Shown here piece after piece: positions 53,369 through 62,778 of a DNA stretch of 64,000 nt. Below the pieces are notes generated by a model that had not been told where the DNA came from, did not search any database, and saw only the letters and a list, made by a program, of their open reading frames with translations. The translations under genes and the position numbers were made by a program. The stretch covers positions 760,000 to 823,999 of the forward strand of contig NZ_JADPJH010000033.1 of NCBI RefSeq assembly GCF_023073315.1, given 5' to 3'. Within the stretch, counting starts at the first letter, position 1; every line of letters begins with the position of its first letter. The DNA is from Bradyrhizobium sp. 1 (lineage in GTDB: Bacteria > Pseudomonadota > Alphaproteobacteria > Rhizobiales > Xanthobacteraceae).

Positions 53369-54026
53369 CATCCATGGAAATTTCGAGGCGCTGACGGCGG
53401 TTCTGGCCGAACTCGATCGCATGCGTGTCACCGAGATTGTCTGCGTGGGCGACGTGGTCGGCTACTATTCCCAGGTCAACGAATGCTGCGACGAGCTGAA
53501 ACGGCGCGGCGTCAGAAGCCTTCTTGGCAACCATGACTGGTACCTGGGCTTCGGCGGCTTTTGCGTGAGATCCAAAAGCGTCAACGATTGCCTTGCCTAT
53601 CAGAGGAAGAAGATCACGTCCGAGAATCTGAATTGGCTCAGGACGTTCGGGGTGCACATGCAGGTGGGGGACGCTCAAATCGTCCATGGTGGATGGTCGG
53701 ATCCGATCGACGAATACCTTAGGGAGCCCGACGAAGCCTATTTTGCGCCACTGCCCGGCCGCATTTTCGTCAGCGGACATACCCACGTGCAAAGTCTCCA
53801 TCACTTCGCCGGACAGACCTATTGCAATCCCGGATCGGTCGGACAACCGCGCGACGGCGATCCACGGGCGGCGTTTGCGACATTCGACGGCAAGAGCTTC
53901 GAACTGCATCGGGTCGAGTACAACATGCGAAAGGTATTCGAGCTGATGGAAGCCGCAGGCTTCAACGACTATTACTACGGCGGACTGAAGACCGGCGCGA
54001 CACGGCTTCGACGGCTTGAGGATTAA
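53346..54026 (+). CDS. Calcineurin-like metallophosphoesterase (YfcE/MJ0936-like)
   Basis: Phosphodiesterase of 226 residues. The metal-binding motifs are FISDIHGNF (Asp, His), VCVGDVVGYY (Asp), SLLGNHDWYL (Asn, His) and the late VSGHTHVQSL (His-x-His). A GSVGQPRDGDPRAAFA block is typical of the YfcE group. The ATG at 53346 lies 23 bases inside the end of the ATP-grasp gene, and GAGGA is upstream, so translation is coupled. It may remove a phosphate or nucleotide from the ligase product. No signal peptide, hence cytoplasmic. Confidence 0.88.
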   Translation: MKIAFISDIHGNFEALTAVLAELDRMRVTEIVCVGDVVGYYSQVNECCDELKRRGVRSLLGNHDWYLGFGGFCVRSKSVNDCLAYQRKKITSENLNWLRTFGVHMQVGDAQIVHGGWSDPIDEYLREPDEAYFAPLPGRIFVSGHTHVQSLHHFAGQTYCNPGSVGQPRDGDPRAAFATFDGKSFELHRVEYNMRKVFELMEAAGFNDYYYGGLKTGATRLRRLED

Positions 54027-54133
54027 GATCCTGTCACGGCCACAAGATATCGGTCGATCCACAACTCGCGTTGCCTTACTCCGAATCAAGACGAAACTTC
54101 ACCTCCAGTTGGCATTGAATCGAGAGCGCATTT

Positions 54134-54901
54134 ATGAAATCAGAAACCCCCAAGGACGCCCAGAATTTTACCTATGCCTCCTCGGAGGAAGCGACTGCCT
54201 ATGGCCGGCTGCAGGACCTGATGAAGACGTCGCCGCTGCCTCAGCGTGAATTGCACGCAAATCTCGGCCTGTTCCTGAATCGCGCATCGCTGGCGCGCAT
54301 TCTCTTCATGCACGATCTCTATTTGAAGGCCCTGCGCACGCATGGCGTCATCATGGAATTCGGCGTGCGCTGGGGGCAGAACATGGCGCTGTTCACGCAG
54401 ATGCGCCACATCTACGAGCCGTACAACATGAGCCGAAAGGTTGTCGGCTTCGACACGTTCGAAGGATTCCCGTCGGTAGCTGCCCAGGACGGGGATTTCG
54501 ACGGCTTGAAGGTCGGCGGACTGAACGTCACGCCGAACTACGAGCAGGTGCTTACGGAGATACTGTCGACGCAGGAGCGACTTGCCCCGCGCAGTCACAT
54601 CCGCAAGTTCGAACTGGTCAAGGGCGATGTGAACGACACTCTTCCTTCATATCTGGAAAAGCACCCCGAGACGATCATCGCGCTGGCGTATTTCGACCTT
54701 GATCTCTACGAACCGACGAAAAGATGCCTCGAACTCATTCGCCCTTATCTGGCGAAGAACAGCATCGTCGGGTTTGACGAGTTGGTCCTGGCAGAGAATC
54801 CCGGGGAGACTCTGGCGTTGCGCGAGGCATGGGGCACGCGAGGATATCGCATTTGCCGTAGCACGATCTCGCCACAGCAGAGTTACGTCGTGTTCGAGTA
54901 A
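54134..54901 (+). CDS. TylF-like (macrocin O-methyltransferase family) methyltransferase
   Basis: 255-residue sugar O-methyltransferase of the TylF/macrocin family. Features are IMEFGVRWGQNMALF (motif I), KVVGFDTFEGFPSVAAQDGDF (motif II with the family FDTFEGFP), FELVKGDVNDTLPSYL, and ALAYFDLDLYEPTKRCLELIRPYL with the metal-binding acidic residues. It follows the phosphoesterase by 108 bases on the same strand, and is followed by convergent WbqC. It probably O-methylates a sugar of the surface glycan. Confidence 0.85.
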   Translation: MKSETPKDAQNFTYASSEEATAYGRLQDLMKTSPLPQRELHANLGLFLNRASLARILFMHDLYLKALRTHGVIMEFGVRWGQNMALFTQMRHIYEPYNMSRKVVGFDTFEGFPSVAAQDGDFDGLKVGGLNVTPNYEQVLTEILSTQERLAPRSHIRKFELVKGDVNDTLPSYLEKHPETIIALAYFDLDLYEPTKRCLELIRPYLAKNSIVGFDELVLAENPGETLALREAWGTRGYRICRSTISPQQSYVVFE

Positions 54902-55011
54902 TTTATCGGTTCGACGCGGGCCCGTTACAGGGCGCACCCAGCGCGGCCTCCGTCAAAGCGCTATATCCGGTATTCAAGTCCATGCCCTCCGGCAATCGGG
55001 AGGTGGCGTTG

Positions 55012-55725
55012 TCACATTCGCTCGTGTCCGACCAGGTCATAGTTATCGATTATGGCTTCGTGCAACTTCGAAACCGAATTGAACATCAGCAAGTCCACAA
55101 TCGAAAGATACGGCACATGGGCTTGCCCGAACTGCTCATAGGGAAACGGCCGTGCTCGAAGGGCCTTAAATTCGATTCCGCGGGCACTAAAGGCTTCAGA
55201 CTCGTAGAGTTCCAGGCCGCCAATCGCATTGATGTATCGTTGCGCGCCTTCCGCCTGGCACAATGCGAGCACCTTGTCCTGAAATTTGAGTGAATGGTCG
55301 ATGGGAACCTCGGACGAGATCTTGAAGGTGGTCTTCAACCCCAGATGTGCGCAGGTCATCCGCAGCGAATTGAAGAGATAGCGAAACAGATTGGGGTCTT
55401 GGAAGCCGACAATTTCCTCCAGAAGCGGAAAGGTTTCCTTGAAGAAGGGCGCGGTGCGATAGGCCCCCTGCCATTGATTGAGCAGCTTTGCCCGGTCGAA
55501 ATCCGCCGCCAGCTCCCTGTCACGAATATCCAGGGCATCCGAATCCTTCTTCAACGGAAGTGAGAACAAGGCGTCCTTTCCGTTGACCAGCATGCGGTTG
55601 CGGTTGATCCAGCCCTTCTTCACATACTTGATATTGTCGTAGACAATGAAGAGATCGACCGCTCCAATGAGCTGGTAGTAGCCGATGTAGGGGAGGAAAT
55701 ACGGCTGCATGATCGCGAGTTTCAT
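55012..55725 (-). CDS. WbqC-like family protein
   Basis: 237-residue protein of the WbqC family found in O-antigen and capsule loci; enzyme function unknown, though some members are thought to be transferases. MKLAIMQPYFLPYIGYYQLIGAVDLFIVYDNIKYVKKGWINRN is the conserved N-terminus with its QPxxxPxxGY motif, and FPLLEEIVGFQDPNLFRYLFNSLRMTCAHLGLKT is the typical middle. The start at 55725 fits the family better than the ATG at 55746. It is on the minus strand downstream of the GT25 gene, 181 bases from its end. Confidence 0.87.
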   Translation of the reverse strand: MKLAIMQPYFLPYIGYYQLIGAVDLFIVYDNIKYVKKGWINRNRMLVNGKDALFSLPLKKDSDALDIRDRELAADFDRAKLLNQWQGAYRTAPFFKETFPLLEEIVGFQDPNLFRYLFNSLRMTCAHLGLKTTFKISSEVPIDHSLKFQDKVLALCQAEGAQRYINAIGGLELYESEAFSARGIEFKALRARPFPYEQFGQAHVPYLSIVDLLMFNSVSKLHEAIIDNYDLVGHERM

Positions 55726-55906
55726 CGTGTGCGACGCCCTGCTCATGTGACGACATTCGTTTCGGCAACTTCATCCACCACGGCCGAATCCAGATCGTGG
55801 TAGATCGACAGCGAGAGACGGCCGGCGCGGAACATCCCCCTCCAGCAATAATGAACGAGTCTCAACGTTCGTCAGCTCTCTCCGGGTAGGTCAACGCAGT
55901 GCCCAC

Positions 55907-56653
55907 CTACCCCCAAACTCGTGCATCGTGAGTAAAGGTCGTCGAAGTCGCGTTGTTATTGCGGGGCACCACAAGCGGTGCGAAGCAAGCGTACGCTTTG
56001 ATGAAGCGATAGATGCTGTTCCCCATTCCATCCAGACCAATCGTTGGCAGCACACGGTTGCCGAGTGCCTCGACTTTGACCGACCGATTGTCCATCGGAT
56101 AACACAACTCCAAGAGCTTCCCCGCTCCCGCAGGCGATATCAACGACCCGGCTGGACCGAAACAGCAGTTGAGCCGGAGCGCAGCGACTTGGGAATTCGC
56201 TCTTTGGAAGGCGGCATCGGTCTGGTCATCTGGATGCTGAGGCCTGAAGGTCATCATCGACTTCATGCCCGGCGCCAGTTCGAGATCGAGCACCGAATCC
56301 GTGTTGCAGCCGAGAACCAGAAGATGCCAGTCCTCGAGGGACGGAAGCAGCGCCGCCAGGCGCGCAATGATGTCGTGGCGGATCGCGCAATCGTCCTCGA
56401 ACACAAGGGCCGGTTCGTTCTGTTTGGCGATCCAGTTCAATATCCGCCACAGTGAAGCGGCACCGCCAACGGCTCCCCTGGTGAACTGGGCGCCGGGAGC
56501 AACGAGCCGCATCGCCATCACCTCCTGATCGCTCATCTCCAGCCCGTTGGACGCGGAGAAGCGCTCGAAGGCGATTCCACAACCTGCATTCCGCTTCAGA
56601 AACCTCTCGTATTTCTCTGGATCGCGGTCGAGATTGATGACGAAGTTCTTCAT
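55907..56653 (-). CDS. Glycosyltransferase family 25 (LPS biosynthesis protein)
   Basis: 248-residue glycosyltransferase related to LPS galactosyltransferases. The start MKNFVINLDRDPEKYERF and the acidic metal site ALVFEDDC are family hallmarks. The C-terminal half has RLNCCFGPAGSLISPAGAGKLLELC. An ATG at 56695 is an alternative start with little support. The family's truncated duplicate at 50658-50798 shares its first 38 residues. Transcribed away from the divergent aminotransferase at 56834. Acceptor and donor sugars are not known. Confidence 0.86.
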   Translation of the reverse strand: MKNFVINLDRDPEKYERFLKRNAGCGIAFERFSASNGLEMSDQEVMAMRLVAPGAQFTRGAVGGAASLWRILNWIAKQNEPALVFEDDCAIRHDIIARLAALLPSLEDWHLLVLGCNTDSVLDLELAPGMKSMMTFRPQHPDDQTDAAFQRANSQVAALRLNCCFGPAGSLISPAGAGKLLELCYPMDNRSVKVEALGNRVLPTIGLDGMGNSIYRFIKAYACFAPLVVPRNNNATSTTFTHDARVWG

Positions 56654-56833
56654 TGCCAAGAGTACCGTGAGCGATTGGATACAGGTTGGCGACACTAGAA
56701 TATTGATTCGCCAGTCGCGGCTAGTCTAAAACGCCCATGTCAATGGCGCCCCCCGTCGCACACGAATGCTCCACACAAGTCTCGCTCTATATCGGTAACC
56801 AGTCACAGACTGTATCGATGATCAGGACTCGAG

Positions 56834-58006
56834 ATGACTGCCGCGGTGCCGCTTGACTCTCTAACGCCGCTCGCCAGGAGCCCGCTCCATATCGTGCGTC
56901 CAAGGTTTCCAAGAACAGAGCAGTTCTTGGCCGCTTTTGAGACAGCGCTGGAGACCGGCCAAGTCACGAACAATTCGCGTTGGGTCGTCGAATTCGAGAC
57001 GCGCTTGAGTGAGTATCTCGGCGTCCCGACCCTGGTTTTCTGCAATGGCCAGATCGGCATGATGGCCATGCTGAGGGCCGCGGGAATCTCCGGCGGCGAA
57101 GTGATCGTGCCCTCATTCACCTTCAGCGCCACTCCGCATGCTGTCAGATGGGTCGGCGCCGAACCGGTGTTTGCGGACATTCTCGATGACATGACCATGC
57201 GCCTCGACCCCGATGATGTGGAGCGCAGGATCACGGACCGTACGGTCGCCATCCTCGCCGTCGACGCTTATGGGGTCGCCAGCGATTACGCTGCGCTTGC
57301 TCGCATCGCCGAGCGCCACAAGCTGAAATTTCTCGTCGATAGCGCGCCCTCGTTCGGCACGCGCGTCAATGGGCAGCTGGTGGGAGGCTGCGCAGATGCG
57401 CAGATGTTCAGCTTCCACGCCACCAAGGCTTTCGCAACGATGGAAGGCGGGTGCGTCTGCAGCCACGACGCGGAATTGCTCGCGCGCGTCAAGGCGATGC
57501 GCAATTTCGGGCAAGTCGATGGCGCCGACTGTCACGAGCCGGGTTTGAACGGGAAGATGCTGGAGATATCGGCCATCATCGGCCTCGAGCAACTCAAGAC
57601 GTTCGAGCAGGCCATTGCGACGCGCCGCCAGGCGGTCGCGCGCATGCGGACCGGCCTTTCCAAATTTCCAGGGTTGCTCGTGGGGCAAGAGCCCGCAAAC
57701 GTGCAAACGAACTGGCTCTATCTGCCGGTCGTCGTCATCGCCAAGGAATTCGGACTCGACCGTGATGCGCTGGCATCCGCGCTCGAGAAGCACAACGTCT
57801 TCGTCCGGAAGTATTACAGCCCGCCCTGCCACCACATGACGGCTTACAACACGCAGAAAGAGGTGAAGTTGGATGTGACGGAGAGGGTCGCTTACAACGT
57901 CGTTGCGCTGCCGGTCTACAACGACATGACCGACGCAGAATGCGATCTCATCGTTGCCGCCATCCAGTACGCGCGCCAATCAGCGCGAAACGGAACCAAG
58001 CTCTAG
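56834..58006 (+). CDS. DegT/DnrJ/EryC1/StrS family aminotransferase
   Basis: PLP-dependent sugar aminotransferase of 390 residues. The GQIGMMAMLRAAGISGGEVIVPSFTFSATPHAV segment holds the cofactor-binding loop, VDAYGVASDY and VDSAPSFG follow, and the catalytic Lys is in FSFHATKAFATMEGG. It makes an amino sugar from a 3- or 4-keto nucleotide sugar produced by an epimerase such as that at 51552 or 58058. The ATG follows GGACTCGAG. It is divergent from GT25 and followed 51 bases later by the second epimerase. Confidence 0.9.
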   Translation: MTAAVPLDSLTPLARSPLHIVRPRFPRTEQFLAAFETALETGQVTNNSRWVVEFETRLSEYLGVPTLVFCNGQIGMMAMLRAAGISGGEVIVPSFTFSATPHAVRWVGAEPVFADILDDMTMRLDPDDVERRITDRTVAILAVDAYGVASDYAALARIAERHKLKFLVDSAPSFGTRVNGQLVGGCADAQMFSFHATKAFATMEGGCVCSHDAELLARVKAMRNFGQVDGADCHEPGLNGKMLEISAIIGLEQLKTFEQAIATRRQAVARMRTGLSKFPGLLVGQEPANVQTNWLYLPVVVIAKEFGLDRDALASALEKHNVFVRKYYSPPCHHMTAYNTQKEVKLDVTERVAYNVVALPVYNDMTDAECDLIVAAIQYARQSARNGTKL

Positions 58007-58057
58007 TCGCAAAATCGCACCTTACCCGATGCCTCCAGGAACATAGAAGTTTAGGAC

Positions 58058-59086
58058 ATGCAGAAAATTCTCGTGGCTGGAGCGGGTGGCTATATCGGCA
58101 TTCCCCTATGCCAGATGCTCGCCCAAAAGGGTTATTCGGTGACTGCGCTCGACCGATGCTTTTTCGGTCGGGATCGATTCATGCAGGCGGCATCCCACCC
58201 GAATATCAAGATGCTGGTCGACGATATCCGCACCGTGGACCCTCAGCAATTCGAAGGCATGGACGCCGTCATCGATCTGGCCGGACTGAGCAACGACGCC
58301 TCCGCCGAGATTGATCCTGAACTAACGGTCTCGATCAACCATCAGGGCGGCGTTCGTCTGGCTCGCGCGGCCAAACGGGCCGGCGTTCGCCGCTACGTCT
58401 ATTCGAGTTCAGCATCGGTCTACGGCCACGGCCAGGAAGTGGCGCTCAACGAGCATTCAGCCTGTCGCCCACAGACGCTGTATGCCGAAAGCAAGCTTCA
58501 TGTCGAGGACGAGCTGCGTAAGCTGCAAAGCGACACGTTCGAAACAGTCATACTACGCAACAGCACCGTGTTCGGCCTTGCTCCGCGCATGCGCTTCGAC
58601 CTCGCCATCAACGTCATGACTCTACGCGCCTGGAAAGAGCGCGTTATCTACGTCATGGGAGGCGGCGAGCAGTGGCGGCCGTTCATCCACGTTCATGACG
58701 TCTGCCGCGCCCTGATGATGAGCATCGAGAGCGAAGCGTCGGTCGTGTCCGGCGAAACTTTCAACGTCGGCAGCGACGATCTCAATTATCAAATCAAACA
58801 GCTCGCAAACTTCGTCAAAGACATCATCCCGAACATCGTCACGCACACGATCCCGGATGCGACGGACAAACGAACCTACAATTTGTCTTTTGCCAAGATC
58901 ATCCAACGCCTGAAGTTCGATCCATCCTCGCGCGTGCACGAAGGTATCGTGGAGATAAAGCAGGCTCTGGAGCGGGGCACGGTGAGTGGCGACGATCCCA
59001 CAACCCATACACTGGGATGGTACCGTTCTCTGATCGATTGGGACAAGAGGATCAAGGAGCTGTCGCTGAACGGCAAGATATTGTGA
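58058..59086 (+). CDS. NAD-dependent epimerase/dehydratase
   Basis: Extended SDR of 342 residues for nucleotide-sugar conversion. MQKILVAGAGGYIGIPLCQML carries the GxGGxxG NAD motif. Asn-Ala-Ser region VIDLAGLSND, the catalytic SSASVYGHG and YAESKLHVE (Tyr-xxx-Lys) are all present, and GGGEQWRPFIHVHDVCRAL is a substrate-site hallmark. It begins 51 bases after the aminotransferase gene with AGGAC upstream. Convergent with the GT39-type gene, four bases apart. The sugar is unknown; the aminotransferase neighbour suggests it supplies a keto-sugar. Confidence 0.9.
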   Translation: MQKILVAGAGGYIGIPLCQMLAQKGYSVTALDRCFFGRDRFMQAASHPNIKMLVDDIRTVDPQQFEGMDAVIDLAGLSNDASAEIDPELTVSINHQGGVRLARAAKRAGVRRYVYSSSASVYGHGQEVALNEHSACRPQTLYAESKLHVEDELRKLQSDTFETVILRNSTVFGLAPRMRFDLAINVMTLRAWKERVIYVMGGGEQWRPFIHVHDVCRALMMSIESEASVVSGETFNVGSDDLNYQIKQLANFVKDIIPNIVTHTIPDATDKRTYNLSFAKIIQRLKFDPSSRVHEGIVEIKQALERGTVSGDDPTTHTLGWYRSLIDWDKRIKELSLNGKIL

Positions 59087-59090
59087 TCGC

Positions 59091-60596
59091 TCAAGGCACA
59101 AGTTCAGGCGGTGGCGAGTGGTCGAGCACGTCGCCCTTGGCGCCTTCCAGCAGATCGATGCCGTAGGTTTCGACGACGAGCGGACCGCGCTTGCGCTGCA
59201 ATTGCGCGACCTGCGTCACCTTCGCGAAGAGGTCGTGGACGGCGGGATGGCGGTCGGGCTGCAGCTCGTCGACATAGATCAGCTTGCTGGCGAGCAACTT
59301 CGGATCGGGCTCGGGCATGTTGACCCAGCGGATGCGCTGGTTCTGCTGTACGACGCAGGTGCCGCGCGGCAAGTAGAAGGCAAGCCAGCCCGTGGTGCCA
59401 TAATCCGGCGCCAGCACGCAGGTCGCGCCGTTGCGCGCGCGCGCGGCTTCGATTCCCGCAGCGAGCTCGCGCCAGCCGACGCCGACGCTGCGCACCGTGG
59501 CATCGCGGCGATAGCCCGACAGCCAGCCCGTATTGGCCTGCACGATGAGGGCGGCAAACATCACGATTCCCGTGGGTGCAGCCCAGCGCAGGCAAAAGTC
59601 AACCATGCGCCGCGCGCGCGGCTTCCACTGCACGAGATTGGCCGCGGCCGCAGCCGCAATGACGAAGGGCGGGTAGACCGGCGCAAACCAGTTGGCCTCG
59701 ACGCGAGCATGAAGCGAATGCCAGACGAAATAGGCGACGATGGTCCAGAACATCGTCTCGATCAGCACACGCGAGGCCAGCGCGCCGGCCCGGCGCCAGG
59801 TCAGCGCGTGCAGGCCCATCGCGCCGAGGATGAAGACCAGCGGGGTCGCGAACGCGATCTGGGTCGGGATCAGCTCGGCGATGAAGACGGGACGGAAGTC
59901 TTCGATTCTGGCGCGGCCGAGCTGCTTGACGAACGAAACCCATTGGTGATCCGCATTCCAGAGGATCACCGGCGAGAACAGCGCCAGCGCAACGAGGCCG
60001 CCGAGATAGGGCCAGGGCGAGAGGAACCAGCGCCGCAGCTTTGGCACCGCCGCGAGCCAGATCAGGATCGCCGGCCCGAAGAACATCGCGGTGTATTTCG
60101 ACAGCAGCGCCGCGCCGACAGCGACGCCGACCGCGAGCCACCAAGCGCCACGCCCGGTCTCCAGGACCTTTGCGAGGAAGAACAGCACGAAGCTGGAGGC
60201 AACCAGCAACGGCGCATCGGGCGTCACGATCAGCGTTCCGACGGAGGCCATCATAGTCACGTTGAGCAGGATGGCGCTGGTCGCCGCCACCCGCGCTCCG
60301 CCGAACAGAATCGCGGCGGAGCGATAGATCGCATAGCTCATCGGCAGCGCGAGCAGGATCGAGACGAGGCGGACGCCGAGCTCGGTGTCGCCCGCAATCA
60401 TGGTGCCGGCGCGGATGACGTAGGCGACCATCGGCGGGTGGTCGTAATAACCGCCCGCGAGATTCTTCGACCACATCCAGTAATAGGCTTCGTCGAAGGT
60501 AATAGGCGTGAACGCGGCCGCGACCAGCCGCAAGGCGACCAGCGCGAGGATCACCAGCGCGGTGTTGCGGACGATCCGCGCGTCAGCCCCGCCCAT
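59091..60596 (-). CDS. Glycosyltransferase family 39 protein (ArnT/PMT-like)
   Basis: 501-residue polytopic membrane glycosyltransferase. The first luminal loop FTPITFDEAYYWMWSKNLAGGYYDHPPMVAY contains the catalytic Asp/Glu pair and the YYDHPP motif of the GT39/ArnT class. At least ten hydrophobic segments follow and a soluble C-terminal domain ends the chain. The start is six bases after the stop of the GT2-GtrA gene, so they form an operon: polyprenyl-phosphate sugar made by the first is used by the second to decorate lipid or glycan at the periplasmic face. Confidence 0.88.
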   Translation of the reverse strand: MGGADARIVRNTALVILALVALRLVAAAFTPITFDEAYYWMWSKNLAGGYYDHPPMVAYVIRAGTMIAGDTELGVRLVSILLALPMSYAIYRSAAILFGGARVAATSAILLNVTMMASVGTLIVTPDAPLLVASSFVLFFLAKVLETGRGAWWLAVGVAVGAALLSKYTAMFFGPAILIWLAAVPKLRRWFLSPWPYLGGLVALALFSPVILWNADHQWVSFVKQLGRARIEDFRPVFIAELIPTQIAFATPLVFILGAMGLHALTWRRAGALASRVLIETMFWTIVAYFVWHSLHARVEANWFAPVYPPFVIAAAAAANLVQWKPRARRMVDFCLRWAAPTGIVMFAALIVQANTGWLSGYRRDATVRSVGVGWRELAAGIEAARARNGATCVLAPDYGTTGWLAFYLPRGTCVVQQNQRIRWVNMPEPDPKLLASKLIYVDELQPDRHPAVHDLFAKVTQVAQLQRKRGPLVVETYGIDLLEGAKGDVLDHSPPPELVP

Positions 60597-60602
60597 CTCG
60601 CG

Positions 60603-61748
60603 CTATTTCTTGCGCCAGACGAACAGTCCGGACATCGCGTAGTTCCACACCACGCCCATCAGCGCACCGGCCAGGCCGGCCAGCCACCAGATCGGCTCCT
60701 GGTCGTAGACCGAGAAGGCGACGCCGACATTGGCGAGCAGCCCGACGCTGCACACGATGTAGAACGCGATCAGGCCGCGCAGCAGCCCAAAACCCTTCAG
60801 CCGCTGGTCGCGATAGGTGAGGAAGTTGTTGAGGATGAAGTTGCCGGTCATGGCAACGAGCGCGCCCGCAGCCTGCGCCTCCGCGAACGGCGCCTTGAAG
60901 ATCTGAAGTGCAATGAACAGCGTGGTCAGATGCACCACGAGGCCGATGCCGCCGACCATCGCGAACAGGACGAAGCGCAGCGAGATGGCATCGTTGGTGA
61001 ACTTCGCCAGCACCAGCCCGAGAAAGTCCAGTGCGACCATGGAATCGAGCTTGCTCTCGCCGTGTTGGCGCTCACCGAACGTGTAGGGGATTTCGACGGC
61101 TCGCAAGGTGCCGTTCGAGCTGGCGACGAGGTCGAGCAGGATCTTGAAGCCGTGCACCGACAATTTCGGCGCGAGCTGCTCGAAACGGTCGCGGCGAACC
61201 ATGAAGAAGCCACTCATGGGATCGGCGATCTCGACCCGCAGCATCTTCCTGGCGAACTCGGTCGCCAGCGCGCTGGCGCCGGCGCGCTGCTTGTTGAAGC
61301 CTTCGGTCTTGTAGCCCTCGATGTAGCGGCTACCGACCACGAGATCGGCCTCGTCGCTTGCGAGCAGCAGCAGCATCTTCGGCAGCTGCGTCTCGTCGTG
61401 CTGGAGGTCGGCGTCGATCACGGCCACAAAGGGCGCGCTCGAGGCCAGGATGCCCTCGATGCAGGCACCCGACAGGCCGCGGCGGCCGATGCGGCGGACA
61501 CAGCGTACGCGGCTGTCCTGCTGCGCCAGCGCGCGCACGACGTCCCAGGTGCCGTCGGGCGAATTGTCGTCGACGAACACCACTTCCCAGGCGACGTTCG
61601 CGAGTGTCGCCTCCAGCCGCCGGTACAGCACCGTGACGTTGTCGCGCTCGTTGAAGGTCGGGACGATGACCGACAGTTCCGGTCCCTCTTGGGCCTGATT
61701 TTGGGCCTGCGGCGGATTGTCGGCACCCGGTTTGATCGCTTCATTCAT
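60603..61748 (-). CDS. Polyprenyl-phosphate glycosyltransferase with C-terminal GtrA domain
   Basis: 381-residue fusion. Residues about 20-245 are a GT2 dolichol/undecaprenyl-phosphate mannosyltransferase-like domain (ELSVIVPTFNERDNV, VVFVDDNSPDGTWDVV, VIDADLQHDETQLPKM with the DAD site, YTFGERQHGESKLD). Residues about 255-381 form a GtrA-like domain with four membrane helices, thought to help flip the lipid-linked sugar. The ATG at 61748 starts the conserved protein; an open frame upstream is not needed. First gene of the operon with the GT39-type transferase. Confidence 0.92.
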   Translation of the reverse strand: MNEAIKPGADNPPQAQNQAQEGPELSVIVPTFNERDNVTVLYRRLEATLANVAWEVVFVDDNSPDGTWDVVRALAQQDSRVRCVRRIGRRGLSGACIEGILASSAPFVAVIDADLQHDETQLPKMLLLLASDEADLVVGSRYIEGYKTEGFNKQRAGASALATEFARKMLRVEIADPMSGFFMVRRDRFEQLAPKLSVHGFKILLDLVASSNGTLRAVEIPYTFGERQHGESKLDSMVALDFLGLVLAKFTNDAISLRFVLFAMVGGIGLVVHLTTLFIALQIFKAPFAEAQAAGALVAMTGNFILNNFLTYRDQRLKGFGLLRGLIAFYIVCSVGLLANVGVAFSVYDQEPIWWLAGLAGALMGVVWNYAMSGLFVWRKK

Positions 61749-62012
61749 GACGGCAGCGTATATCCGCCGCGTCCTGCGCTGCCAAGTTCTTGAGCTAAGA
61801 GCCGGGGTTTTCTCTTGGGGAGCGGGCCGCAAAGGGGCCCCAAAATGCCAACGACCCCGGAATGGTGGACCGCGCGTACATCCGGCGCAGCCCAAGCTAT
61901 TCCAAGGTCGTTCCAGCGCCGGAGTTTTCGCTCAACGTCGCCGTTAGAAGCTAGATAGGGACGGCAAAACCGCTTTGCAAGGGGTCAAAAGACGCCTTTT
62001 TCGGTCCCTTTG

Positions 62013-62213
62013 CTAGTTCGGGACTTCCTTGATCACCGGGCCGCGCGGCGCGGGCGCGACCGGGGCTGCTGGCGCCGCAGCAGTGGCCGGCTCGGCCTTT
62101 GCCGGCCTGGCCGGCTTGCCGTACTGACCGATCGGCCCGAGGACAACGGCGGCCGCAAGCACGACCGCCGCGACGATCGCGCCCAGAATGCCACCTACCG
62201 ACTCAGACGACAT
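62013..62213 (-). CDS. Small membrane protein with Ala/Pro-rich tail
   Basis: 66-residue protein with one N-terminal hydrophobic helix (GGILGAIVAAVVLAAAVVLGPIG) and a C-terminal Ala/Pro-rich tail (KPARPAKAEPATAAAPAAPVAPAPRG). It looks like an inner-membrane anchored short protein. A TGAACGCG-like start context is weak. No family is recognised. The 264 bases upstream to 61749 hold nothing else that can be supported. Coding is plausible from composition only. Confidence 0.5.
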   Translation of the reverse strand: MSSESVGGILGAIVAAVVLAAAVVLGPIGQYGKPARPAKAEPATAAAPAAPVAPAPRGPVIKEVPN

Positions 62214-62302
62214 GCAAGCCCATCCCTGTTCCAGATGCGGCCAGTGATACCACGGATGAACGCGCAGCCGGAAGGGCCACGGGACCGCAACTTCTCATGG
62301 GG

Positions 62303-62698
62303 CTATTTTGCTGGCGGCCGGTGCTTGACGAAGGCCGTCACGATATCCTTCTGCGCTGCTTCCACGGCCCTGTTCGCGGTAGCGAGATGGGCGCCGCCTT
62401 CGATGGTCGGATATTGCGTGGTGAGATAGTCGAGCAAGGCCACCCGGTAATATTGCCGCTCCGACGGACAGGCGCCGGCGACCGAGCGACCGAAATCCTG
62501 TTCCGTCATGCCCTGATTAGAGTCGCGCGAATATTCCCGTGCCAGGCAATGCCAGTAATCGTCGCGGCCCTGCATGGCGAGCTTCTGCGCACCCTTGGCA
62601 TCGTCGTCATCGGCCATTGCCGAAGATACCACGGCTGAAGATATCATGGCAGCAGATGTCATCATCACGAGCGCCGCTCCCACCATCAGAATCCGCAT
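62303..62698 (-). CDS. Secreted hypothetical protein
   Basis: 131-residue exported protein: signal peptide MRILMVGAALVMMTSAAMISSAVVSSAMA, then a short acidic start (DDDDAKGAQKLAMQGRDDYWHCLAREYSRDSNQG) and a helical mature region with two Cys (HCLAREY and GACPSERQ) that may form a disulfide. A strong AAGGAGGAC lies 6 bases upstream of the ATG at 62698. I do not recognise the family. A longer frame from 62758 is less likely because this start has the ribosome binding site. Confidence 0.65.
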   Translation of the reverse strand: MRILMVGAALVMMTSAAMISSAVVSSAMADDDDAKGAQKLAMQGRDDYWHCLAREYSRDSNQGMTEQDFGRSVAGACPSERQYYRVALLDYLTTQYPTIEGGAHLATANRAVEAAQKDIVTAFVKHRPPAK

Positions 62699-62778
62699 TC
62701 TTGTCCTCCTTTTCGCGGGCAACGTTGCAAGCTTAGACGGGACGCGACAACTGGCCAATCACATCTGCTTTGATTAGG

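Noticed and set aside
59118..61793. An 891-codon open frame on the plus strand across the two glycosyltransferase genes
   Set aside because: It is antisense to two clear minus-strand genes with strong family motifs; its translation is Arg/Asp/His/Gln-rich low complexity, typical of shadow frames in G+C-rich DNA.
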